From Actinoalloteichus fjordicus (GTDB lineage Bacteria > Actinomycetota > Actinomycetes > Mycobacteriales > Pseudonocardiaceae), in contig NZ_CP016076.1 in NCBI RefSeq assembly GCF_001941625.1, positions 6,308,001 through 6,372,000 of the forward strand: 64,000 nt of DNA, given 5' to 3'. A program made the position numbers and the translations under genes. Below are positions 53,844-62,665 of this stretch, piece by piece. Every line of letters begins with the position of its first letter. Within the stretch, counting starts at the first letter, position 1. The notes beneath the pieces were generated by a model. That model was not told the DNA's origin. It made no database searches and saw only the letters and a list, made by a program, of their open reading frames with translations.

Positions 53844-54809
53844 ATGACGCTCGACGTTCGACGGATGCTGCTGCTCGCCGAGGTGGCCGCGCACGGCTCG
53901 CTGACCGCGGCGGCGCAGGCGCTGGCCTACACACCGTCGGCGGTGTCACAGCAGATCGGCAAACTGGAGATCGAGGCAGGTCAGCCGCTGGTGGAGCGCC
54001 ATGCGCGCGGCGTGGAGCTGACCTTGGCGGGACGTGCGCTGGTGGAGCACGCGCAGCGGATCGATCGTCAGTTGCAGGCGGCGCGCGCGGAACTCGACGA
54101 CATCGCCGGGCTGCGCTCCGGCGAGCTGCGGATCGGCTCCTTTCCGACCGCCGGTTCCTCACTCCTGCCATTGGTCGTGCGCGGGCTGGGCCGGGCACAT
54201 CCGGCGGTGCGGCTCGTGGTGCGCAGCGCGCAGCTCGCGGGGCTGCGCAACATGCTGGAGAGTCGGGAGATCGAACTCGGCCTGCTCTGGGATTACGACT
54301 GGTCACGGGTCGACGACCCCTCGCTGGCGCTGACTCCGCTGCTCGCCGATCCCACCGCGCTGATCGTCTCCCACGATCACCCGCTCGCGGGCCGCACCTC
54401 GGTGAACCTGCGCGAGCTGGCCGACGAGACCTGGATCACTCGTGCCGATGATCATCCGGTGGCCGAGGTACTGGCCCGCAGCGCACACGCGGCGGGCTTC
54501 GAACCACAGATCGCCTTTCACGCGCACGATTACCAGGAGGCACAGGCCATGGTCGCGATCGGCCTCGGAATGGCACTGGCACCTCGACTGGCGCTGACCA
54601 ATCTGCGATCGGGCATCGCCGTCATCCCGCTCACCTCCGCACCGACTCGACGCATCCTGTTGGCTCGGCTCGCCGCCCGACGGCCCACGCCGACCGAGAC
54701 GGCGGCGGAACGCGTGTTCGTCGAGGTCGCGCAGGGTCTGGCGACTCAGGTCGGTGCGAGGAGCACCCGGCGGATCGAGACCACCGGAAATCCCGAGCAG
54801 CTCGACTGA
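53844..54809 (+). CDS. LysR-family transcriptional regulator
   Basis: 321 residues, ATG. Winged HTH at 1-60: LLAEVAAHGSLTAAAQALAY and TPSAVSQQIGKLEIEAGQPL. The effector-binding domain spans about 90-300, with GELRIGSFPTAGSSLLP and VAIGLGMALAPRLAL. Divergent from the PrpF/ABC operon with a LysR-type box in between, so it most likely controls that operon and itself in response to the transported acid. Confidence 0.92.
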   Translation: MTLDVRRMLLLAEVAAHGSLTAAAQALAYTPSAVSQQIGKLEIEAGQPLVERHARGVELTLAGRALVEHAQRIDRQLQAARAELDDIAGLRSGELRIGSFPTAGSSLLPLVVRGLGRAHPAVRLVVRSAQLAGLRNMLESREIELGLLWDYDWSRVDDPSLALTPLLADPTALIVSHDHPLAGRTSVNLRELADETWITRADDHPVAEVLARSAHAAGFEPQIAFHAHDYQEAQAMVAIGLGMALAPRLALTNLRSGIAVIPLTSAPTRRILLARLAARRPTPTETAAERVFVEVAQGLATQVGARSTRRIETTGNPEQLD

Positions 54810-55092
54810 ACCGGGTACGCCGCGTGCGCTCTGGCGACCTGCCGCAGCACACCGGGCAGCAGACAGACGCACGGAGCCGACGAGCGTGCAGGCGGCAGGC
54901 AGGGGCGCGACGGCCCCGGCCGCGCGGGAGGCGCACGAACCGCAGGGCGAGACGGGCAGCCACCGGAAATCGCGCACCGCCGCCATGGCCGTCCGCAGCC
55001 GAAGACGGCCTCGGTCCAGGCCCGGCCCGGTCCCGGTCTTCGGCGGTCGGCAGCGCACGGGTGAGCCCATCCGCAGCCGACACGGTCGGGAC

Positions 55093-55098
55093 TAGAGT
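55093..55098 (+). promoter_or_regulatory. -10 element (TAGAGT) of maf
   Basis: TAGAGT ends 9 nt before the GTG at 55108; there is no Shine-Dalgarno. Probable leaderless or near-leaderless start. Confidence 0.45.
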
Positions 55099-55107
55099 CT
55101 CTGCACT

Positions 55108-55737
55108 GTGCGTCTCATTCTCGCCTCGGCGTCCCCGGCCCGGCTCAACGTCCTGAAGACGGCGGGGATCGATCCCGTCGTGCGCGTCTCCGGCGTCGAT
55201 GAGGACGCGATCATCCGAGGCCTGCGGCGGGCCGACCCGCCCCGACTGGTGGTGGCGCTCGCCGCCGCGAAGGCGGAGGCGGTCGCGCTCAGCGTGGCCG
55301 AGGAGTTTCCCGACGCGGTGATCATCGGCTGTGACTCGATGCTGGCGGTGGAGGGTCCCGACGGCGTCGAGGCCGTCGGCAAGCCGGGCACGGTCGAGGT
55401 GGCCCGTGCGCGCTGGGAGCAGATGGCAGGCACGACCGGCGAGCTGCTCACCGGGCACTCGGTCATCCGCGTCGAGGGCGGCAGGACCACCAAGACGGCC
55501 GAGGGCATCGCGGGGACGACCGTGCGCTTCGCCGAGCCGAGCGAGGCGGATCTCGAGGCCTATCTCGCGACCGGCGAACCGCTGGCGGTCGCGGGCGGCT
55601 TCACGCTCGACGGTATGGGCGGCTGGTTCGTCGAGGGCATCGAGGGTGATCCTTCGAACGTCATCGGGATCAGTCTGCCGCTGACCCGCAGGCTGCTAGA
55701 GGCCGTGGACGTGAGCGTGGTGTCGCTGTGGCGTTAG
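55108..55737 (+). CDS. maf: Maf-family nucleotide pyrophosphatase
   Basis: 209 residues, GTG start. Maf proteins hydrolyse non-canonical or pyrimidine NTPs and influence septation. Motifs are LILASASPARLNVLKTAG, the catalytic Asp in VIIGCDSMLAVEG, GKPGTVEVAR and the C-terminal EGDPSNVIGISLPLTRRLL. In mycobacteria maf follows accE5 directly; here nearly 12 kb of accessory genes separate them. The next gene overlaps its end by 10 nt. Confidence 0.93.
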   Translation: MRLILASASPARLNVLKTAGIDPVVRVSGVDEDAIIRGLRRADPPRLVVALAAAKAEAVALSVAEEFPDAVIIGCDSMLAVEGPDGVEAVGKPGTVEVARARWEQMAGTTGELLTGHSVIRVEGGRTTKTAEGIAGTTVRFAEPSEADLEAYLATGEPLAVAGGFTLDGMGGWFVEGIEGDPSNVIGISLPLTRRLLEAVDVSVVSLWR

Positions 55738-57029
55738 CAGGCGAGGGGCGTACCGCAGGCGGAGCGAGCGCAGGAGACACCGCAGGCAGAGCCGCCGCAG
55801 CAGACACCGCCGGTCGCATCGGCGCGGGCGACACCGCGCGGCTGATCGGCGTGGACGCGGCGCGGGGTCTCGCCGTGCTGGGCATGTTCGCGGCGCATCT
55901 GGGACCGCATCCGCGCGACGGCGGCGCCGGGGAGGCGATGTGGATCTTCCACGGCTTCCCCTCCGCGCTGTTCGCGCTGGTGGCAGGCCTGTCTCTCGCC
56001 CTGCTCACGGGCGGCTCGAACCCGGTTCACGGCGCCGCACGGCGCACGGCGGCCCTGCGCATCCTGCTGCGTGCGCTGCTGTTGTTTCCGCTCGGCCTGC
56101 TGCTGGCCGCGCTCGGGACCAACGTGCTGGTCATCCTCTGCTACTACGCGATCTACTTCGTGCTGGCGCTGCCGTTGCTGTGGCTGCGACCGCTGGTGGT
56201 GGCGCTGTGCGCCGGGCTGCTGGCGGTGGGCGGACCACTGTTGTCCTTCGCGATCCGGGGCGCCGTCGAGCCGATGAACGGCCCCTTCGAATACACCACC
56301 TTCTCGCTCGCCGAGGGCGACGGGCTGTCGGCGCTGTTCGTCACCGGCACCTATCCGGCGTTGACCTGGCTGCCGTTCGTGCTCGCCGGGGTGGTGCTCG
56401 GCAGGCTCGACCTGCGTCGGGCACGGACGGCGGCGTGGACGGCCGCAGCGGGCGTCGTCGCCGTGCTGCTCGGCTACGGCGGTTCATGGCTGGTCTCGAC
56501 CCGCTTCGGTGCCAGGGCGCGACTGCACGAACTCCTCGCCGGCGGCCTGCCGCCCACGCCGTTCGGTTCGCCGCCGCCGGGATCGGGCGAGGCCGTCGCG
56601 GCGCTCGACGAGCGCATCCGCTGGGGCATGCTCGGCACGGTCCCGACCACCGACCCGGCCTGGCTCTCGATCGCCTCACCCCATTCGGGGACCCCGTTCG
56701 ACGTCGTCGGCGCCACGGGCGTGGCGCTGCTGGTCGTCGCGGCGTGCCTGTTCCTGCTGCGCGTCGGGGTCATCCGGCTGCTCTTCAGCCCGATCAGCGC
56801 CGTGGGCTCGATGCCGTTGACGATCTACAGCGGCCATCTGGTCGGGTTGGCGATGCTGGGTTCGGTGCCGCCGGAGCTGGACTTCCCGGTACTGATCAGC
56901 TTCATCGTCATGGCAGCCTGCTTCGCGATGGTCTGGCGACGGTTCGTCGGCCGAGGGCCGTTGGAGCAGCTCCTGCACTCCTTCGCCGCCCGCGTCGCAC
57001 CGAGCGACGAGGCCAAGCGCACAACGTAA
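55728..57029 (+). CDS. DUF418/HGSNAT-like membrane protein
   Basis: 433 residues with 9-10 predicted membrane segments. Residues 1-38 are an Ala/Gly/Asp/Thr-rich tail with AGDTAGR-type repeats. The core opens with RLIGVDAARGLAVLGMFAAH, the sequence that begins the heparan-alpha-glucosaminide acetyltransferase-like (DUF1624/DUF418) family, and ends with PLTIYSGHLVGL. A membrane acyltransferase role is likely but unproven. It overlaps maf by 10 nt and should be cotranscribed. Confidence 0.8.
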   Translation: MALAGEGRTAGGASAGDTAGRAAAADTAGRIGAGDTARLIGVDAARGLAVLGMFAAHLGPHPRDGGAGEAMWIFHGFPSALFALVAGLSLALLTGGSNPVHGAARRTAALRILLRALLLFPLGLLLAALGTNVLVILCYYAIYFVLALPLLWLRPLVVALCAGLLAVGGPLLSFAIRGAVEPMNGPFEYTTFSLAEGDGLSALFVTGTYPALTWLPFVLAGVVLGRLDLRRARTAAWTAAAGVVAVLLGYGGSWLVSTRFGARARLHELLAGGLPPTPFGSPPPGSGEAVAALDERIRWGMLGTVPTTDPAWLSIASPHSGTPFDVVGATGVALLVVAACLFLLRVGVIRLLFSPISAVGSMPLTIYSGHLVGLAMLGSVPPELDFPVLISFIVMAACFAMVWRRFVGRGPLEQLLHSFAARVAPSDEAKRTT

Positions 57030-57305
57030 CCAACTGCTTCCCGGCAGTTGAGATAACCCATTCAGGTCTCGCCCGTTGGTGTGAGCGTGCCTACAGTCAG
57101 TCGGCAGAAGGAATTTCCTGCTCCTGACAGGCGTGGAATACCAGCGTTATGCGCATCCGATCGCGACGACCGTTGCTGACCAGCCGCCGACACGTGGATC
57201 TGTGTCGGCAGGCCAGCGCCGTCTGTCCGGGTTGACGGCTCACCCCATCCGGCTCGTCAAGTCCGGTCCGTCACCCTCACCCGCGAACTCGCTCGGAGCG
57301 TCCTC

Positions 57306-58736
57306 GTGTCCTCTGTCTCTGCCGCGCCCGCACGACGAAGACTCGTCAAGATCCCCCTCGCCGTTCAGATCCTCCTCGCGCTCGCGCTGGGCGTGGTCCT
57401 CGGTCTGACCGCGCGGGCGCTGAGCCTGGAATGGCTCACCGTCACCCTCCAGACCCTCGGCTCGACCTTCGTGAGCCTGCTCCAGGTGACCGTGGTGCCC
57501 CTGGTGTTCACCGCGATCGTGGTGAGCATCGCCAGCCTGCGTGACCTCGGCCGAGGGCCTGCCGCGGTCGCCCGCCTCGGCGGCAAGACACTGCTGTGGT
57601 TCGCCACGACGGCCTTCATCTCGGTGCTCATCGGCATCGCGACCGGGCTGATCAGCAATCCGGGGCGCGGGCTGGAGCTGACCCCGGACCCGGCGGCCGT
57701 CGAGGAACTGGCCGAACGCGAGCCGGGCAGCTGGCTCGACTTCGTCACCGGGCTCGTGCCGAGCAACCTGTTCGCCGCCTTCGCGGAGGGCGCGGTCCTC
57801 CAGGTCGTGGTGGTGTCGGTCCTCGTCGGGGCCGCCGCCTACAGCCTGGGCCGACGTGCGGAGCCCTTCGTCGCCGTCAACCGCTCGATCCTGGAGATCG
57901 TGCAGAAGGTGCTGTGGTGGCTGGTTCTGCTGGCCCCCATCGGCGTGCTCGGTCTGATCGGCCGCGCCGTGGCGACCTACGGACTCGGCGAGACGCTGGC
58001 CCCGCTGGCTCGGCTGGGCATCGGCGTCTACGTCGCCTGCCTCGTGGTGCTGGTGGGCGTGTACCCGCTGCTGCTGCGGGTGTTCGCCAAGGTCCGGCCC
58101 AGCATCTACTTCCGCAAGGTCTGGCCCGTCCTCCAGTTCGCCTTCGTCTCCCGTTCCTCCGGAGCGACCCTGCCGCTGACCCGCCAGACCACCATCAACC
58201 TGGGCGTCGACCGGCGCTACGCCGACTTCGCGGTGCCGCTGGGCGTGACCACGAAGATGGACGGCTGCGCGGCGATCTATCCCGCCATCGCGACGATCTT
58301 CATCGCGCAGGTCTACGGCGTGCCGCTCTCCCTCGGCGACTACGTGTTGATCGCCCTGGTCCCTGTGGTGGCGACCGGTGCGAGCGCAGGCGTGGCGGGC
58401 TGGTTCACCGCACTGACCCTCACGCTGAGCACGGTCGGCCTCCCGCTGGAGGGCATCGCGCTGGTACTGGCCATCGACCCCATCCTGGACATGATCCGCA
58501 CCGCGACAAACGTCGCGGGTCAGATCACCATCCCGGTGCTGGTGGCCCGCAACGAGGGACTGCTGGACGACAAGGTCCTCAACTCCACCGAGAGGCACCT
58601 GCTCGACCCGAGGGCCACCGCGCAGCCCTCCTCCGACGAGACGGACTCGAAGCAGGAGGACGCCGAGGCGGCGGACGGGTCGGCGCAGGCGTCGGCAGGT
58701 GACGGCGACAAGGTCGGCGCCGCCGAGAGGCGCTGA
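57306..58736 (+). CDS. Dicarboxylate/amino acid:cation symporter (DAACS)
   Basis: 476 residues, GTG start. About eight membrane segments plus two re-entrant loops. Motifs are the serine-rich loop SRSSGATLPLT, TTKMDGCAAIYPAIA and the transport motif VLAIDPILDMIRTATNVAGQ. The family couples Na or H to uptake of glutamate, aspartate or C4-dicarboxylates; the substrate is not determinable. The last 45 residues are an acidic, disordered tail. Upstream 276 nt carry no other gene. Confidence 0.93.
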   Translation: MSSVSAAPARRRLVKIPLAVQILLALALGVVLGLTARALSLEWLTVTLQTLGSTFVSLLQVTVVPLVFTAIVVSIASLRDLGRGPAAVARLGGKTLLWFATTAFISVLIGIATGLISNPGRGLELTPDPAAVEELAEREPGSWLDFVTGLVPSNLFAAFAEGAVLQVVVVSVLVGAAAYSLGRRAEPFVAVNRSILEIVQKVLWWLVLLAPIGVLGLIGRAVATYGLGETLAPLARLGIGVYVACLVVLVGVYPLLLRVFAKVRPSIYFRKVWPVLQFAFVSRSSGATLPLTRQTTINLGVDRRYADFAVPLGVTTKMDGCAAIYPAIATIFIAQVYGVPLSLGDYVLIALVPVVATGASAGVAGWFTALTLTLSTVGLPLEGIALVLAIDPILDMIRTATNVAGQITIPVLVARNEGLLDDKVLNSTERHLLDPRATAQPSSDETDSKQEDAEAADGSAQASAGDGDKVGAAERR

Positions 58737-58865
58737 CCGTCGGCGAGGATGCGACGACAATGAGCAGGGCGTAGGACCCGCTCGGGTCCGGCTCTTAGAC
58801 TCCACGGGTCACGTCTCGTGAAGCCCGCAGGCCACCGACGGCCGTCGGGTCGAGGAGGGAGCATC

Positions 58866-60677
58866 GTGCCCGATCCGGTAGCCGAGAAGGTCGAGAAGGC
58901 CTCCGAGCAGGTCCGCGCCCAGCCGTTGCGCAAGGTACTCGTCGCCAACCGGGGCGAGATCGCCGTCCGAGTCGTGCGAGCCTGCCGGGATGCAGGCCTC
59001 GGCAGCGTGGCGGTCTACGCCGACTCGGATCGGGATGCACCGTTCGTCCGGCTCGCCGACGAGGCGTTCGCACTGGGCGGCAGCACCGCCGCGGAGAGCT
59101 ATCTGGACATCGGCAAGATCGTCGACGCCGCCCGGCGCAGCGGCGCCGACGCCGTGCACCCCGGTTACGGGTTCCTCTCCGAGAACGCCGACTTCGCCCA
59201 GGCCGTCCTCGACGCAGGTCTGATCTGGATCGGTCCCGGCCCGCAGGCCATCCGTGACCTCGGCGACAAGGTCACCGCACGCCACATCGCGATGCGGGCG
59301 GGCGCCCCGCTGGTGCCGGGCACCAAAGAGCCGGTGTCCGGACCGGAGGAGATCCTCGCCTTCACGGCGGAGCACGGCCTGCCGGTGGCGATCAAGGCGG
59401 CCTTCGGCGGCGGCGGACGCGGGCTGAAGGTGGCCCGCACCGTCGAGGAGGTCCCGGAGCTGTTCGACAGCGCGGTGCGCGAGGCACAGAGTGCGTTCGG
59501 GCGCGGCGAGTGCTTCGTCGAGCGTTACCTGGACCGACCTCGCCACGTCGAGGCGCAGGTGCTGGCCGACCAGCACGGCACGGTGATCGTCGTCGGCACC
59601 CGCGACTGCTCATTGCAGCGCAGGCATCAGAAGCTCGTCGAGGAGGCACCGGCGCCGTTCCTCACCGACGAGCAGCGCAAGACCATCCACGAGGCCGCCC
59701 GCGCCATCTGTCTCGAAGCCGGCTACCACGGTGCAGGCACCGTGGAGTTCCTCGTCGGGACGGACGGGACGATCTCGTTCCTCGAGGTCAACACCCGCCT
59801 TCAGGTAGAGCACCCGGTCAGCGAGGAGACCTCCGGGATCGACCTGGTGATCGAGCAGTTCCGCATCGCGGCAGGCGAGCGACTGACCTACGACGGCGAC
59901 CCGGCCCCACGCGGCCACTCCATCGAGTTCCGCATCAACGGGGAGGACGCGGGCCGGGACTTCCTACCCGCCCCCGGTGCCGTCACCCGGTTCGTCGCCC
60001 CGGCGGGCCCCGGCGTCCGCGTCGACGCAGGTGTGGAAAGCGGCAGCGTCGTCGGCGGTCAGTTCGACTCGCTGCTGGCGAAGCTGATCGTCACCGGCAG
60101 CACCCGTGAGCAGGCGCTGCGCCGGGCGAGGCGGGCGCTGGACGAGTTCGTCGTCGAGGGCATGGCCACCGTGCTGCCCTTCCATCGCGCGGTGGTGGCC
60201 GATCCGGCGTTCACCGCCGCAGACGGCTTCGCCGTGCACACCCGGTGGATCGAGACGGAGTTCGACAACACGATCCCGCCGTTCGCAGGCCCGGCCGAGA
60301 CCGATGCCGAGGCACCGGCGGAACGACAGACGATGGTGGTCGAGGTCGGCGGTCGCAGGCTGGAGGTGACACTGCCCGCCGGTATCGCGGGCGCGGCACC
60401 GGCGCAGACGAAGACCGCACCCCGCCGGAGGGGACGCGGCAGCACGAAGGCCGCGGTCTCCGGCGACGCCGTGACCGCACCCATGCAGGGCACCGTCGTC
60501 AAGCTCGCCGTGACGGACGGGTCGGTCGTCGCCGCCGGTGATCTGCTCGTCGTGCTGGAGGCCATGAAGATGGAGAACCCGGTCGTCGCGCACAAGGCGG
60601 GCACGGTGAGCGGACTGTCCGCGACGACCGGGGCCACCGTCGGACAGGGCAGCGTGTTGTGTGAGATCAAGGACTGA
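58866..60677 (+). CDS. accA3: Acyl-CoA carboxylase alpha subunit (biotin carboxylase + BCCP)
   Basis: 603 residues from the GTG at 58866 with GAGGAGGG upstream. Biotin carboxylase domains: [20 protein letters not shown] at the start, the ATP-grasp loop [30 protein letters not shown] and [17 protein letters not shown] linker and the biotinyl carrier domain end the protein, with biotin Lys568 in EAMKMENPV. It is charged by BirA and works with AccD/AccE from 41-43 kb. The AccA3 type serves several beta subunits in actinobacteria. Confidence 0.95.
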   Translation: MPDPVAEKVEKASEQVRAQPLRKVLVANRGEIAVRVVRACRDAGLGSVAVYADSDRDAPFVRLADEAFALGGSTAAESYLDIGKIVDAARRSGADAVHPGYGFLSENADFAQAVLDAGLIWIGPGPQAIRDLGDKVTARHIAMRAGAPLVPGTKEPVSGPEEILAFTAEHGLPVAIKAAFGGGGRGLKVARTVEEVPELFDSAVREAQSAFGRGECFVERYLDRPRHVEAQVLADQHGTVIVVGTRDCSLQRRHQKLVEEAPAPFLTDEQRKTIHEAARAICLEAGYHGAGTVEFLVGTDGTISFLEVNTRLQVEHPVSEETSGIDLVIEQFRIAAGERLTYDGDPAPRGHSIEFRINGEDAGRDFLPAPGAVTRFVAPAGPGVRVDAGVESGSVVGGQFDSLLAKLIVTGSTREQALRRARRALDEFVVEGMATVLPFHRAVVADPAFTAADGFAVHTRWIETEFDNTIPPFAGPAETDAEAPAERQTMVVEVGGRRLEVTLPAGIAGAAPAQTKTAPRRRGRGSTKAAVSGDAVTAPMQGTVVKLAVTDGSVVAAGDLLVVLEAMKMENPVVAHKAGTVSGLSATTGATVGQGSVLCEIKD

Positions 60678-61004
60678 CGACGCGGCGAGCCTGCGGATCG
60701 AGGGCTCGGCGAGCGGAAACGAGGCGAGCGCCTCCCGGCACCTGGCCTCGCCCGGCGTCGGCTCCGTCGCTCGCCGAGCCGTCTGGTCGCAGCGGGCGGC
60801 CCGGCCTCGACGCGCTTCAGCCCTCGACGGCCGGGGGCAGAACTCGTTCTCGTCCCGGCAGATGGGCCGCCGCCGCCCGCGTCATGACGGGGTGATCGCG
60901 GGCCCGCACGGCGCGGCTCAGGTCGGTTGCTCGATCAGGACCCGCCCAGATTGGTGGGCGCGGACGGTGAGGAGAGACGCGGAAAGGTACTAGCATCGGA
61001 GCTT
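60678..61004. other. Gene-free interval after accA3
   Basis: 327 nt with no credible gene and no clear terminator hairpin. Its end holds the -10 element of the DUF1707 gene. Confidence 0.45.
60991..60996 (+). promoter_or_regulatory. -10 element (TAGCAT) of the DUF1707 gene
   Basis: TAGCAT, 8 nt before the GTG at 61005. Leaderless start likely. Confidence 0.45.
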
Positions 61005-61403
61005 GTGGAGGACTTCTTCTCGCCCGAGGTGCGGATCGGCGATGCCGAACGCGAGGAGGCGGTCGAGGTCCTTGGCAGGCACCTCGCCGACGGCAGGCTC
61101 GACATCACCGAGTACGGCGATCGCTGCGCCCGCGCCTCGACGGCCAGAGTCCGGAGCGACATCGCGGCGGTCTTCGCGGATCTGCCCCAGCCGCGCCCCG
61201 CATTCCTGAATCCTCGCCCTCCCACGCCGCCGCCCGCCCCTCGGCCAGTACCGCAGGCGTCCGCGCGTCCGCAGCGGCATCCGCTGGACAGAGCATTGAT
61301 GACCGTGGTCTGGCTGGTGGCAGCGCTGCTCGCGGTGTTCACCAGGAATCTGTTCATCCTCGCGCTGCCGCTCGCCGTGACCGCGGTCCTGCGATGGCGC
61401 TGA
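61005..61403 (+). CDS. DUF1707 (SHOCT-like) membrane protein
   Basis: 132 residues from the GTG at 61005, chosen for the leaderless promoter and because VEDFFSPEVRIGDAEREEAV is the family's usual beginning. The DUF1707 domain covers about 7-60 (LGRHLADGRLDITEYGDRC). A Pro-rich linker follows, then one hydrophobic hairpin near 105-130 as membrane anchor. Function unknown; such proteins are common in actinobacterial envelopes. Confidence 0.85.
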   Translation: MEDFFSPEVRIGDAEREEAVEVLGRHLADGRLDITEYGDRCARASTARVRSDIAAVFADLPQPRPAFLNPRPPTPPPAPRPVPQASARPQRHPLDRALMTVVWLVAALLAVFTRNLFILALPLAVTAVLRWR

Positions 61404-61504
61404 CCGTCGGCGACGCGGCCGGTCGCTGACGCAAGGCCCGGACGGGATCTGACGCAGCCTCGAACCGACGACCGTCCGTCGACGACCCCGAGTGCCTGCC
61501 CGGT

Positions 61505-61510
61505 TACGGT
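61505..61510 (+). promoter_or_regulatory. -10 element (TACGGT) of the DUF3558 lipoprotein gene
   Basis: TACGGT, 6 nt before the ATG at 61517. No Shine-Dalgarno. Leaderless start likely. Confidence 0.45.
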
Positions 61511-61516
61511 ACGGCC

Positions 61517-62128
61517 ATGACCGAGCATCGTCCTGCCTTCGCGGCCCGATGTGCCGTCGGGCTGATCATCGTGCTCATCGCCGCGGCCTGCACCGACAGC
61601 GGCGGCGGACGCGCGGCCCACACGAATCCGCCGCACCTGTCGGCGCCGCTGCCCAGTACCCCGTCGGCATCGCCACCGCCGCGTCCGCAGGAGATCAGTC
61701 TCGTCGACGTCGATCCCTGCACGCTCCTGACCGAGGCGCAGCGCAGCCAGCTCGGTTTCGACCGCCCGCCGCAGCCGGGGGTCGAAGACGGATTCGGTGA
61801 TGCCGCCACCTGCAGCCTCCGCAACAGTCAGGGCCGCATCGGCGCTCGGATCGCGCTGGTCACCGTGGAGGGCGTGGGCGTGTGGACCGACGACACGGCG
61901 CAGGTCGACGTCGAGCACGTGGAGGTGGCGGATTTCCCCGCCCTGGTGGTGCGCACCCCGATGATCGACACGGTATGCAACGTCGAGGTGGACGTTGCCG
62001 AAGGACAGTTCCTCGACGTCCTCTATCGGGACGACGGAGCGCAGCCGCCGACGCCGCTGGACCAGTTGTGCGCAGGTGCACAACGCATCGCAGAGGTGAC
62101 GATTACGTCGCTGACGGCCGCCAGATGA
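61517..62128 (+). CDS. DUF3558 lipoprotein
   Basis: 203 residues. Signal peptide II with Cys25 in LIAAAC. After a Ser/Pro-rich linker (30-58) the DUF3558 domain begins with VDVDPCTLLTEAQRSQLGF, the family hallmark, and holds ATCSLRN and IDTVCNVEVDVAEGQFLDV (shown as IDTVCNVEVDVAEG). Four Cys suggest two disulfides. Such lipoproteins often sit beside type VII secretion genes, as here. Confidence 0.88.
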   Translation: MTEHRPAFAARCAVGLIIVLIAAACTDSGGGRAAHTNPPHLSAPLPSTPSASPPPRPQEISLVDVDPCTLLTEAQRSQLGFDRPPQPGVEDGFGDAATCSLRNSQGRIGARIALVTVEGVGVWTDDTAQVDVEHVEVADFPALVVRTPMIDTVCNVEVDVAEGQFLDVLYRDDGAQPPTPLDQLCAGAQRIAEVTITSLTAAR

Positions 62129-62250
62129 ACTGTCTTCGCAGGCCAGCAGCCCCTTCACGGTGAGCTACCACGCTGCGCATGTGAACCACTCCACAGTGTC
62201 ATGAATTCGGGCTAAGGTGAGTCGATCGATGCCGAGCTGGAGGTATACCC

Positions 62251-62637
62251 ATGCCATCCACTTCCATTCCCGGCTCCGACTCGACGACGCCGGTGCCCGG
62301 CGCAGGCGGTGTCGGCGCCGACCAGCTCTATGTGGAACCGGAGGCGATCCCGGACATCACTCGCTCGCTCCAGACGGCACTGGACCAACTGGGCCCGCAG
62401 ATCGAACATGCCTTCAACGATCTGCGCATCGTGCCGTGGGCGGGCGACCCGGTCAGCCAGGAGGCGGCCGAGCAGTTCAACGAGTTCTCCTTCGGTGGCA
62501 GCGAAGCGGCCTTCGACGCGCTCTGCGGGTATCGCGACCAGCTGCAGTCGGCGGCCGGAACCCTGGAAGAGGCAGAGGCGCAGTACCGCCGCATCGACGA
62601 CGACAACGCGGACCTACTGGAAGCCAACGGATGCTGA
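62251..62637 (+). CDS. WXG100-like type VII secretion protein
   Basis: 128 residues, ATG with GGAGG about 6 nt upstream. The N-terminal 25 residues are disordered. Two helices flank the turn VPWAGDPVSQEAAEQFNEF, a WAG-type variant of WXG. It is probably exported as a partner of the PPE-like protein encoded 28 nt downstream. The first gene of a type VII locus that continues past the window end. Confidence 0.75.
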   Translation: MPSTSIPGSDSTTPVPGAGGVGADQLYVEPEAIPDITRSLQTALDQLGPQIEHAFNDLRIVPWAGDPVSQEAAEQFNEFSFGGSEAAFDALCGYRDQLQSAAGTLEEAEAQYRRIDDDNADLLEANGC

Positions 62638-62665
62638 ACACTCACGTCGGGGGTGAGCTGGAAGC

